DNA from: Polytrichum commune
Lineage: Eukaryota; Streptophyta; Polytrichopsida; Polytrichales; Polytrichaceae
Direction of reading: 5' to 3'
Assembly (NCBI GenBank): GCA_950295325.1
Contig: OX485805.1
Location: forward strand, 32,971,501 to 33,035,500
DNA length: 64,000 nucleotides
The position numbers were made by a program, and so were the translations under genes. This document shows positions 34,978-47,068 of the stretch, one piece after another. Each line of letters opens with the position of its first letter. Position 1 is the stretch's first letter. The notes under the pieces were generated by a model. That model saw only the letters and a program-made list of their open reading frames with translations, ran no database searches and was not told where the DNA came from.

Positions 34978-35715
34978 GGTTCATGGGTGCAAATACGATA
35001 TAGTGGACAACTCTTGATCCTTGCACATGTTTAAGTGAGAGGAGCCCTCCTCGTAAGAAGCATCACGCTTATTACTGCATCACGGAAAACCGCGATCAAC
35101 AATAAGCTAACGGGCTCTTAGTCACGCCGGTACCTGGCTACGGGTGTCATATTTATTTATTTATTTAAGTGAGAGTGATTCAAAAAAATATATACTAACT
35201 TTGATTTTTTTTTGAAAGAAAAGATTATAACATTCTAAAACATATTGATCTAAAAAGCCAATAAATTTATGTTGAAAGAATATCTAAAAAAATTCTACAT
35301 ATTTCATAATAGAGTGCAAGTGGGTGTGCAAGTGGTTATATTGAACAAGTAATTGTCAAAAAAAATGTTTAAAACATGATAAAATTACATTGAATTGGTG
35401 ATTTTCTACAAAAATATTTGATGATGACCACAAGTGTATAATGAATTCAAGGAATGTGAAAAAAACCAAGCTTAAAATAGTTAAGGTCATGAAATTGGCG
35501 TCCAAAATTAGATCTAGCCATTTGCTTTTGAGCATTACTTTTAATGATAAGTTTTGAAGATCTCATCTTGGTATTCTACATTTGAGTATTTAACACAACA
35601 ATAGAGGTCATCATGAAAAATAATTCAATCTAAACAACAATTTTCTACTATTTTAAAGCGGTTGACCAAAAAAACTATGGTTTCAGGATAATGGTGCCAT
35701 TTTTTGGGTCCACTT
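34978..35715. repeat. right arm of a 0.6-kb inverted repeat
   Basis: Partner of 31330-31918 (see there). It is longer only because a 122-base retroposon sits at 35042-35163. The outer edge abuts a pogo-like transposase fragment on the minus strand (35715-35990). The arms and the 3 kb between them could be the remains of one inverted-repeat element or an inverted duplication of a dispersed repeat. Confidence 0.75.
35042..35163 (+). mobile_element. 122-base retroposon with 12-base target duplication
   Basis: TTTAAGTGAGAG is repeated exactly at 35030-35041 and 35164-35175. The insert starts GAGCCCTCCTCG and ends with a (TTTA)n tail (TATTTATTTATTTA), as in short retroposons. The inverted-repeat partner at 31330-31918 reads GCACATGTTTAAG...TGATTCAAAA without the insert, so it preserves an empty site. 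The body has a CACGCCGG word also seen near the 3' end of the SINE at 57540-57916. No A or B box is clear, so it may be a 5'-truncated SINE. Confidence 0.8.
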
Positions 35716-35990
35716 TACCATGTTTGCGCCCTCATGCTATAGAAATTCTTTGCAATTGCTATCAGAAGATCATCTATCATGGGGGCACCATGTTCCTCCA
35801 TTGTTGTAAACCAAGAACACATAGCATTTTGAACCTCAAGGCATGAAACATCTCTTACCCTCTTAATAGTTTGAGGTGCTTCAACGTCTACATCCAACAA
35901 ATCCTTTCTCTTGAGCAACTTGGAAATGGTCATTTTTGATGAAGGGGTTTAGCATTTGCCCACAATGTTAGAGCTCTATTGCAAATATGT
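35715..35990 (-). pseudogene. pogo/Tigger-like transposase N-terminal fragment
   Basis: A minus-strand frame with TISKLLKRKDLL, KRVRD and EVQNAMCSWFTTMEEHGAP followed by a LLIAIAKNF segment matches the CENP-B-type DNA-binding region of pogo-like transposases (helix-turn-helix plus a second helical unit with the W-F core). Just upstream ALTLWANAKPLHQ continues the similarity in another frame, so a frameshift separates them. The DDE catalytic part is absent. The fragment is dead. Confidence 0.6.
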
Positions 35991-36100
35991 TGCCCTATTT
36001 GCACATGATTTTGTCATTACATCAAGATCTCTTGCTTCTGAGCCAAACTAATTCTACAGTGTTTCCCATCTCTATTGCCCCTAGATTCAATTAAAAGATA

Positions 36101-36223
36101 CTCCCTCTGTCCCATAATGACTGTCCTACCCCTAGGAGTTTTATGTGCTAAAATGTTTGTTGGACAAACATTTTGGAATAGAAAACTCTAGGGAGTAGGA
36201 CAGTCATTATGGGACAGAGGGAG
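36101..36223. mobile_element. Stowaway MITE, 123 bases
   Basis: The ends CTCCCTCTGTCCCATAATGA and the exact reverse complement at the right (to 36223) are the classic Stowaway terminal repeat, flanked by TA at 36099-36100 and 36224-36225. Almost the whole element is a near-palindrome around GTTTGTTGGACAAAC, so the transcript would fold as one hairpin. Stowaway elements are moved in trans by mariner-type transposases. Confidence 0.95.
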
Positions 36224-36294
36224 TAGTTGCTTAATTGACCCTAAACCACAGGGACATAAAGTCTATCCACATAACCTACAACAACACCCTCAAA

Positions 36295-36663
36295 ATTCCA
36301 AAGACAAAATTCTCGGCCACTGTTGAAGATTTGGAAGGAAGATTTGGACAAGCATAGCTCACTTGTTGGATGTTAGATTCAACCAACAATACTATCATTG
36401 TAATTGTCGTTTCAATAGCTTTCTCAAGGTATGTGCATTTGACCTACAAAACTTAAAGTCATAAATGACATTCTTCAAGAATTTGAGCACTCTCAACAAA
36501 ACTCTTGGTTGTTGCAAGGCACTTGGAAGGTAGATTTCAGATGAACATAACTCACAATTCAATAGAGAATACTACCGTTGGAATCATCATTTCAATAGCT
36601 TTCCTACGGAATGTGATTTGACCTACAAAATTGGAAGCCGGAAGCAACATTTCAAGAATTTGA
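36295..36663. repeat. imperfect tandem duplication of about 180 bases
   Basis: Two consecutive units (about 36295-36480 and 36481-36663) share GGAAGATTTGGA/GGTAGATTTCAG, CATAACTCAC, TTTCAATAGCTTTC, TTTGACCTACAAAA and TTCAAGAATTTGAG. Divergence is considerable. Origin is unknown; no coding sense. Confidence 0.65.
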
Positions 36664-38010
36664 GGACTAGTACATTGTTGTTGAAGCAACTAGGGCAAAT
36701 TGAATTGATGAGACTTGAAAAGAAGTTGCAATCAACATCTTGGACTTCATCATCTGTAATTGGGAAAGTTGTATGTATATGATGTTATATTGTATGGTGT
36801 TGTATAGTATAAGAATAAGTTAACCGATATAGAGGGCATATATACAAAGAGGAGAGTAGACAACCAAGTAACACTTAACACTTGATGTCTTTGTAGTCTC
36901 CCCCAAGTAAGGAGTCGAACAAATGTGAACACATATGAGATTTTAACACTTATGGAGGGCAGATTGTAAGTAAGTTTCGTGAAGCCTTGAAGTTCGACTG
37001 GTTATGTGTGAAAGTCAATGGGTTCACGTGTAAGCAGCGGTCGGTTCTGCCCATTCATTATTATGTTGCGAGGCAGAGTTGGTTCTAAATGCAGGAATGA
37101 AGCCTGCCTGCCTGCGAGCTTCATTTGTCACTCACGAATGCTAGAGCCTTCATCATGCTTGCAAAGGTAGACCTGGCTTGGCTCTCTAATTTGGGGACTA
37201 CTATAGTGGCTACACTTGTCCAAGGTATAACCTCCAAGGTGCCATTTTAGACACCTCTTTCATGATTGCAATGAGAGCCTTGCAAAAGAATCAGCTCGCC
37301 CTACTTAAGGGTTTTTGGTGGCCTCCATACATCCATACGTACATGCATACATATAAGAGCGAGTTGGGTTGTGGATAACTTAGGGTCGGAAAGGTGCGCT
37401 ACTAGAGTTATTTGTAAAGTAAAGTAAAGTGGATGAAACCATGGGTTTAGTTCCAAACCATGAGTTTATGAGAATTAATATTAAGTCATTCAAGTTTCTT
37501 TTAAAGCTTAATTTATCATCCTCAAGGAGTGGCGTTGGTTCATTAAAATCCAACTTTCTAGCTTGTATTAATAGGGTGGGCAGGCCAAGCTAGCCTCGCA
37601 TAGGCCAATCCATGATTTAGGACAATGAGTCTCATGTGCATACCCTTTCTTAGATTTTAAAATTCTCTCAAAGTTTGAGAGGTGGGAAAGGAGGTCCCAA
37701 AATTTGTACCCAACCCTCAAAAAAAGCTTCAAAACACGGTGAGCTAGCGAGCTCTTAATAGAAAGTTTTCTCAAGGGAGATCAAACCCACGATTTTGTCC
37801 CTTGTTGAGAGATTTTACAGATAACTCTATTTTGTTACTTAAGTTGTAAGGCAAAACTTAGATGATACACTAGGCTGAAGTGGTGCAAAAGTCCACCTAC
37901 CTTAGTATGCGATTCCGGAAGTTGGAACCCCAACTCAAAGGAAATTTGGTTAATTTCTCTATCTGAAGGGTTTTGAGGAGAGAAAAGAATTGCAAGAAAA
38001 CTTGCACTAA
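36664..38010. other. intergenic, nothing recognised
   Basis: No gene or element ends. Short runs such as GTAAAGTAAAGT near 37420 are present. Confidence 0.4.
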
Positions 38011-38304
38011 AAGGGATTGCCGCATACGAGCGTACCTCTTATCCATATAGCATAAAAACTTGACTCCCTATAGGTTTGTGGTTGACTTCTTTCAAATGAC
38101 TTGGACTAGACTAATTCCGGGCCATTAAAGTTATTTTCGATGCTTCATAATTTAAATTAGCAATTGAGGCAACATGTTGTTTAAGTTGATTATTTATTTA
38201 TTTTAAGTTGATTATTTGTTTTTGTTTTTGTTTTTGTTTTTATATATATATATATATTTGTTGGGTGAAGGAGAGGTACACTTGTATGTAATAATTCCCT
38301 CTCT
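38011..38304. mobile_element. small TIR element, family G copy 1
   Basis: The left end AAGGGATTGCCGCATACGAG and the right end read in reverse (GAGAGAGGGAATTATTACAT) are decayed inverted repeats. It aligns with 39392-39635 (CATACCTCTAATCCATC, GGTACACTTGTAT). A (TTTTTG)n tract and (TA)n tract at 38216-38257 lie inside. No coding capacity. Confidence 0.5.
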
Positions 38305-39391
38305 CCATCCCCAACCTCTTGCAAAACTTGAAGATGAGCCATTTATGACGGCAAAAATGGGAATTGTGTGATAGTGAGGCACTACACTCTATATGATATT
38401 TAGTGTCGCTTTTTATTTGGACTTCATGTTGCTATCCCTTTATTGCTAGTGAGAGCCCCATGGGATTTTTTTGAATAAGAGAAGACACCATGGAGCCATT
38501 TCATGGCTTCATCTGGCCCTCCTACTTGGCATGAAGATTCTTAAATATTCCAAGAATAGACAGATGCAAGTCTCATTTGAGTTCATTCTTGATGGAAGGA
38601 GAAAGATTCTATGGAAAAATAAAATAAAATTTAAGTTTGTAGAAGGTCACTAAGACTTGAAGGAGGAAGCAAAGTTCCATGCACGAGGTGTTGTCCATTG
38701 CAAGGATCAACCATCTTCAGTAGTGTTTGAGACACCCTGCACAAAAGATGAAGTTTTTAAATTTGCACTCAAGCTCATTGTGAGAGATACCATCATCCAA
38801 TAAATGAACTTTGACTATCTCTAGAATACGCTTATGAACTCCAAATTTGGATATTTAAACTGTCACGTATGTGTATTATAATTAAATACAACTACTTGCA
38901 AGATTGTTGAATCTCCTCATCCAATTCGTCATCAAGATTAGAAAAAACAAATCCTCACTGCTGTCCTAGCTTGGGGACTTCAACTTTGTGAATGTTGGAT
39001 CTTCTCAAAATTTTGTTGCAACAAAGAGGTTTCTTTGCCTAGATGTTCATAATGGAGTTAGTTTTCCCATACAAGTGGTTGATTATAAATTATTTTGGTG
39101 ATAGTGGGTTGAATTGCCCTTGATATCAAAGATGATATGAAAGTTCCAAGTGCATTGGAATGCACCTTGTGGTAAGAAAGGGTTGATATAATTTTCATAA
39201 ATTACAAACAAAATATAAATAGGTAGTTTGGACATTATGGAGCATAAACAACTTCTCTTTGAGAAGACCTTCATTCTAAGCAAAATGTAATAGCACTACG
39301 TAACTCCAAATAGTAAGTATACACTACATAACTGAATTGCCCATTTGGTGTGAAGTAGATACCTTTGCTCAAAGCAATAAAGATAACTTAG
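38305..39391. other. intergenic, nothing recognised
   Basis: A TATATGATATTTAGTGTCGC segment near 38390 may be an end fragment of family F. No gene is supported. Confidence 0.35.
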
Positions 39392-39635
39392 GAGAGAGGG
39401 AATCAATGCATATGAGCATACCTCTAATCCATCCAACATAAAACATGACCTCCTATAAGATTGTGTCCGATTCATCTCAAATGGCTTGCACATAATAACT
39501 TTGAGGTCTTTGAAACTAATTTTGGTGTCAAATCAACCAAAATAAGCAACATATGTGTTGTGTACTATGTTAGGGCTTTTTAATGTTGGATGAATGAATG
39601 AATGGTACACTTGTATATGATAATTTCCTCTCTCC
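39392..39635. mobile_element. small TIR element, family G copy 2
   Basis: The left end GAGAGGGAATCAATGCATAT and the right end read in reverse (GAGAGGAAATTATCATATAC) are inverted repeats of about 28 bases. It aligns with 38011-38304 and, in part, with 58036-58260. No coding capacity. Confidence 0.55.
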
Positions 39636-42600
39636 GTTAACTTATACAAGGAGTCCTCAATAGATTCAAGTGTCATGAACAGATCACAGAAGTACCAAAA
39701 GCATTCTGCATGTTCAGTGAGGTCCACACTACATTGCATTTTTGAGGAAGTTACCAGCATGGAACTATTCATTTTCGTTGAACTAAAGCATGTCAACCTA
39801 TTCCAAATATTCAACCAAATTAGTGTGGATACACTTCCTTTGCAACAAGGCAGTTTTATGCACCCAAATTGTATCGCTGAGTATCTTGATGGCGAATCCA
39901 AGAGACTGGAAAGCATCCATCAGGGGAATCTGTTGAGAACATGGTTGGGTAAGTTAGTAAGCAGTAAAGTTGTAACAGCACAAATGTAACAGCACCAGAC
40001 CAAAACTGATGAATCCGTTGCGGAAGACTTGTGGTCAGAATCTTACACAGAATTTGCTGATAGCAATCAGAAACTAGGTCAGGCATTTTGATTGCACATT
40101 AATAGGAAAAGAGAGAATGTACCGGTTCAGGCATGGCAGAGATCAGAGTCCAGACATGGCCTGATGGCCACTACTTACGATAAGCGTATGTATCTATGAA
40201 TTCTTCCTCATTCATGACAGAGGTAAACCTCTGGTTCTTTGTTTGTGTTGTGTGATGGCTTGCATGGGGTTAAGTTAGGGTTAATGGTGTCAGGACCTCC
40301 CATGCTCCTCAACCTTGCTGCCTCTGCTGTTCAAATGCGTCCCTAGTAGTGGCCATAAGAAGTCAGAACAACTCCAGCTGTTTATATTTACTGAATTGAT
40401 TTTGTTGGAACCTTTGTGACCATGATGGTTAGACGTCAACCCCTAAATGTTGAGGCGGGCAGTTTTGTCCAAGCAGGCATTCCTGTCCAATCATACCAGC
40501 ATACATGTTTATATTATATTCTTATGATTCTAGGACATGTGGATAACTGAAATTTTGTGTGAACAATCACAACTTGATAGAGACGCAATTGATATGGTCA
40601 ACTTTATCATAACAGGTGCCTATTCTCTTTAACAAACTACTAAATTGGACTGAAATCTTTGACATGATTCTGGAAAGATTTTGCCTTGGCTTCTAGAGAT
40701 TAACCCATAAACATTAACTTAGTAAACTCTGACATGGCTTTGGAGATAATGGAGATATTGTTGCACTTGTAACTTCATCTTTAGTAATTTTGTGGAAAAT
40801 GGTTCTTGTTCACTTCAAGTAAATAAATTTCTAACAACATTCTCTGATTGAAGAAACAAAACTGAAATCATGTTAATTTATATGTGAATGAATGCAATGC
40901 AGAATTTTATGCAACACCTAGAATTTTGACCACCATTCCTACATGTGATTGTGTGTTCTGTAACTTTCAAGCTATGCGGTACATAAAATTTGTTTTGAAC
41001 CTATGGACCTTGCCAACTGTTTGCCCATGAATTCATGTCAAGACAATTGAATGATGAATTTGGCTTCCAATTGACAATGTCTTTAAGTAATTTGTAACAA
41101 CTGTTTTTATAATAAGAATTAGTATATGTGCATTGAGAGTTTCTCAGTTATACCTTGACCTTCAAGAGTAGCTGCATGGTCATGCTGAAGTTGCTGTGGT
41201 ATCTAAGTCTTTAGAAACACTAGGAAATGGATGATGTCATCTGGAGTCATTTTGCCTCTTCCAATAATGAGAGGATAGATAATGCAGAAAGGTACTGCAG
41301 ATGAACTCAGTTCTAGTCCATTCATGTTAAAAACACACCCTATATAGGTTGGCGATTAATTCATCTCAATTGTGCTCCACAAGACAGATTATGGGTCTTT
41401 GAAGCTGTCAAGTTACAGTGTCCAAAACAGCTTCATAATGTGATTTTTGGGCTGCATATTGCAAGCAGGTGTTTCTGTTAAATGAATAACAGGTACGAAT
41501 GCAATGACAATATGCAATAATTCCCTCTCGTGTGAAGAAGGCCAAAAGGTCCAAGTCTTTGAGGCTTGGCTGGCTGGGTGAGTCAGGGGCACATTGATGA
41601 GGATAGCAAGGTTAGGTATGGACAATGGAAAGCCTGGCAGATTGACTTCGTATAGGAAGAGAGCAGTAGGTACATATATTATACAGCTGCGAATTCAGTG
41701 CATGGGCAGGGCAGTACTGGACATGATGGCAGGTGACTTTCAAAATGTCTTAGTATGGACTTGGTGTCTTAGTATGGACTTGGAATGATAGTGCAGGCAA
41801 GATGTTCCTTCTGTTTGCGGGTGCTTCCATCACAAGATTGGCAGACTGACAAGCATTTTTCACCAACTAGGAGTTGACAAAAGAGGGCAAACATTCATTG
41901 ATGATTGCACTTTGTATGCTGCTACTGACAACAATTTTCAGGCTTTGGCTAACATGAATTTGAGTTATACTTCGTTCTGAGGAGAATCAAAACAGGTGTT
42001 GAGGGATATATCATCCTCAAAAACATCGTCACGCAGCTGGGAGGTTTCCCAAGTATAAAATATGTGTCCATGCATTCATACTTCATTATACAAGTTGAAC
42101 AAATGGATTGAGCTGGCAAAATCTCCAGACCTGCAGAGTACCACACAGCTCAGGAAAGAGTGGCGTGCTCCTGCTCAACTGCCCTAACATCCACATAATG
42201 TAAAATGTGTGCAGCTGTTCAGTAGAATTCCACAACCACTTGTTACTGCATGGAAGATTTTACTACTGTCGGATCAAACTTCAGGGGAATGAGGACGTTA
42301 CCAGTTTCTTTGAGATATCTCAGATTGAAACTGTGGTTCCCCATTGCTTGCAGCAGGTTCCTCCATGTTACTGCCACATTACTGTCCTTCGAATACTTAC
42401 ATGCTCTGAATGTGCTGCCAAAACAATAGAATGAGTAACTAGATCTATGATAGGTGAAGACCAGGTTTTGTAACAAAACGATCTTGGAGTTGAACTTTAG
42501 AATTGAGTCCTACCCCACACATACACATAAATGCAAGTGGCTAATTCACGATTACTTACCAGCTCAAATGAGCACCCTACATATGGCATACTTTCCAGAG

Positions 42601-42789
42601 TGCAGAACAAATCCAGAGCAATCATGCAGCAGCAGTCTTACAAAGGAATATGATTTCAAGAGGAAACAACACAAAGCATGTTAAGATACTGAAGTTAGTT
42701 AAAGGCACTTACCATTTCTTGAAGCACAAGGGCAGGGTTATTTCTATTAACAAATTGTTGACTTGTGAATGCAACACTGAAGTCAGCTT
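39636..42789. other. intergenic and 3' flank of the UBP27-like gene
   Basis: No protein gene is recognised on either strand. The last several hundred bases before 42790 are expected to contain the 3' untranslated region of the minus-strand deubiquitinase gene. A weak family G-like segment may lie around 41320-41530 (ends in AATAATTCCCTCTCG). Confidence 0.4.
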
Positions 42790-45700
42790 TCAATTCCTAC
42801 TCCTTGAGCGCTCATAGAAGAACAAGCTGGCATTGGCCAGGAGCACTTCAGACTCCTCCACACGAGTTACATATGAATCAGACACCTTGAACCACACAGC
42901 TTTGGCATTTTCCTTCACCGGCGGCATTTCCTCCATTTTCTTGTTCTTCACAGACTCCGTAACCAACAAAGCCTCCTCTGCCAGAACCGTCCCATCACTT
43001 CCAAGTTCGATTGACTGGTCTACTACTACTGGGACATTGTTAGCAGCACCAGCCAAGTCTGCTTCCGCAACTTGATCTTTTGTACCTATTTCTTTTTCAA
43101 ACTCTCTAGACATAGAACTAGGACTCTCAACTTCCAGTGTTTGACTGGCAGCCTGTGATAACATCACCTTCCGATATACAGTGTAATGACCACTTTGTGG
43201 GCCCCCATGGTGCACCACAACTGACAGAAGCTCATACAACAACTTCCTTGACTTCAGACTAGTTGACATTCTCGACTGTTCAATATCCCAACTTGGAGTT
43301 GTTGTGCTATGGGGATCTGCAAGTGCACCTGAAGGAAACCCAAGAACCCATAATTAAGTAGATACAAAGTTACTTCATTAAATGCTCTACAGCAACCTTT
43401 GAAATGATGATAAATGCAAACCAACTGCAAGTTTGTGAATGACAAAATATAGATCTGACATATTGCTGTCAAGATCACAGGTCAGAAGTGAGGACAGGAC
43501 AAGATTCATTTTTCCCCTATGGAAAAATCAATCTTGCACGATCAATGAAACATGAGCCACATACTATCGAGGAACTCATATTCAAGATGACAGAACAAAT
43601 TTCAGCACATGCATACCTAGGTCAGTGCGACCAGCTGAAGTGAAACTTGTGCTTTCTTTCTGTGGTGTGGAACCGCCACCTAATTGAAACTGTCAAAAGC
43701 ATGGCAATCTGTGAACATTTAAGGTGACTTAGTAATTTCAGTGCAGGCTAAACAATCATGACTTGGGCTTGATCGAATATAGTTCAACCTCAATCTTCTT
43801 GTCTGTCCATGAGATCTTATGAGATGGCAGTTTCATTAAGAACAATAAGAGATCTTTATAAAGAGCCAAATACCTGTGGGTCAATCATTTCGGTGTCTCC
43901 GGGGATCCCAATTTCTTCAATTCGATCTGTTGAAACCTTTGATATCACATCAGCTGTCAATGGTACAGCTATCAATTCTTCATGTACCAGACCTTTGCTA
44001 GGAACACTTCCAGGGTCCTCTACTTTTGCTTCTGTATCTTTAGCAGTTTCTACAGTTACGGTTTCGACATCATCTATCCCTTGCTTGCCCAAGTCTGAGC
44101 CTCCCTTCATATCCAGATGTGGGGAAAAAAGTGAAGCTGGATAACCAGAGCCTTGAAACTTCCTGATGTTGGACAATACTGCCCCACATTGCCGTAACAT
44201 TTGGGTTGAGGGGTCTCTCTGAACTTCGGATCTTGTATGGGAAGTTCCCACTTTGCCCTCTTGAGCAGCAACTGTATATGGATAGAGGTCCAGAACCATG
44301 GGAAACGTCACATGCCCCTGTTTTCTCACATGATTAAAGTGACCAATTAAGATTTCTTACCCTGAACTATGAAAGATTTGACAAAACATGGAAAATTCAA
44401 GGCACCAGATTACATCTTCAATATGCAAAGGGCAAAGCGGCAAGGACAACTCATGACCCATGATCCATGGCAGGGTTGTCTGACAGAAATATATGCCACA
44501 CTACTTGGTTTTTCAGGCTCTTAAAAGCAAAGACTTTACCATCAGCTTCCTGAGCTCTCCAACCTCATTCATAGCTGCACGTTGCACTTGGAGACATAGT
44601 ACCTGCAGAGAATGAAGATCAAAAAATATAAGGCCTTTCAGTCCTTTGAAAAGAGAACAGTCTGGTTCTCCAGAAGTAAAAAGAGATCACAAACGTGAAA
44701 GTGCACCTCCACATCAAAAAACCTCACAAACAGGGAAGCAGAATCAAACATTAAGATTGACCTACCTCAGGAGAGGAGCCAATTCGGAGACGTTTGGAAG
44801 CATTGGTGAAGATGGACTTCCACATTCCACCTTGTTCCAGGATCAAATTCTCACATGAACAATCATCATCACAGCTGCACTTCTCCAAGACTCTGATCTT
44901 ACCCTGCAGAAAATGATCGTGCTCACTCAGCATAGCGGATGGGAAAGAGCGTAAAAAAACATCTATTTCCACCACATACTTTGCCTGCATGATATCCTCC
45001 AAGTCCGCTGCAATGACCTTTCCTGTCACAAATCTTCAATGCTTGGACTCTCAGCTCCTCATTGCAAATGCCAGTGAGGTCCATGCTTATCAGATCTTCT
45101 GAAAATAATTTCATGCAACTGATTTCTTGCTCCAGAGCAGTGATTCTAATGGTGTACACATGCAATGACCAACTTAAATGACCAACCTCAATAGCAACCG
45201 TAAGAGATTGGTCTCGACCAGTGGTCATTTTGCTGATGTCCAATTGAGTGTGTAACACTTGGCTTGCTTCCAGGTGTGCACAATGGCTGCATTTAACGTT
45301 AGCTACCCATTCAGGGGCTGTGAATTGGTCCAAGCAATCCTCCAGAGTGCAATTGTCGATCTGCCAAGTGTTTGCATTACTATACATTGTAATTCTTTTG
45401 GAAATAAAAAGGTGCACTCTGTAGCCACAGGATCTAACAAATGCATGAGACCAAAAAATGGCCATGTTTAGTCTAATATAGGCTGTATCAGCCTTGGGAT
45501 GATATCCTGACATCCAGAAATCACCTCCTCTGCTCAAATACTTTATTTCATGTATGTGGCAAGCAAGAGTTCCAGCGTTTCTTCAGTGCAATGGATACGA
45601 GAGTGAGTAAAGATATGCAGCTCTAACAAACAATCAGATTCGAGCTAATGTTCATAGTAAAAAAAATAATGATGGTGAAAGACAATGCTTCATGGTCTCC

Positions 45701-47019
45701 CGGATTTGTTCACTTCCATCTATTTAACCCTCAAGCACTCATCCATATGAAATAATTGAAGGAAGAGTGCTCACAATAGTTCCATCTCCCTGCTGTAGTG
45801 GTGGAAGAGGGATGTCATTAAAGTACTGAAATTGTGTAGAGAACTGCACATGTAGCGTTAAAGATAAGTGTAAGAGCTGATATTGACACAAACTAAGTTG
45901 TTAAAACAAACTCTGTCCAACAATACTGGAAGCCAAGAGGACCTTGAAAACCAATGCATTCATTACCTGGAATCCACATTGCTGGCAGGCCATCAAGCTG
46001 CCAAGAGTCCCTTCCAAAGGCCAATGAAGCCAAGCCCGGTGCAGCTGAGGGGGAGGTGAATCCTTGCCTAAAACACTCCCAAAAGACTGGCTAACAGGCC
46101 TATGCAAATTCAGATATTCATCACGCTCTTCTTGTAGGCCTGCTGCAAGATGTGCAAGGGCTTCAGCTGCATCCTGTTGCAAATATTCAATATCAGTCAC
46201 GGCAGGAAAAAAAAGCTTCAAAATGTTCAAAATGACCACAACTACTGAAGATCAGATAATTCTGTAAGCAACAGTACTCTTAATAATCCCATAATTTGAG
46301 AACCAATACATAGCATCAAAGGGTCCAAACTGCAGTAGAGGACAGTGTAATCAACCTGTTGCATGGAAAGATCAAATTGCTGAGCATAAAGTCCAAGGGC
46401 AAGCATCACTTGCCGAGGGCTCAAAATCTTTTGTGTATTATGTACTTCCGCCAACTCTGCAGATTATTTCATGAAATATGTAAGAGCACAGTCCTTTTGT
46501 ATGCAAAGACACAGCAACAACAAACCTACAGTTTTTACCCTGCCTTGGTGGGAAGAGGTCCTGAAACCCACATACAGAGAAAGGAGCTCAACATAGACAT
46601 GGAAAACATATGCGTTCGAGTCTGTTCAAGGAATTTGAGTAAATTTACTCTGCGTTATTCTCATTTTTTGATGATCATAATAAGTACAAGCACTACCTAG
46701 AGATTGAAACTCTGAAAGTCATCAAACATTATCTGCATGTTCCGCTTCTCATTCCACAACTAGTCCCTTGCAATTCCAGTAAAATTACATCTGAAACACA
46801 CAGACAGACTAAAACCCTAAGGACACAGCAAATCTGAGTGTTCAAAAATTGCAGCCTAGATCCTAATGTTTGACAGATACATTCCTTTGCATTTGACCTG
46901 TCTCCCTTGTTTTCTCTCATCGCTGCTAGTCTTTTGAGCCCATAATTGAGAATCTTACAGGTTTAAAATGAGATTGAAGAGATTCAATGTTATCAAATAA
47001 CTGGCCACAATGGCGAGGA

Positions 47020-47068
<49 letters not shown>

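Noticed and set aside
44923-45537. 204-codon continuous minus-strand frame read as one exon
   Set aside because: Only the part 45360-45187 matches the protease family; the following stretch lies in an intron bounded by a good donor (GAG|GTTGGT) and the acceptor at 44904.
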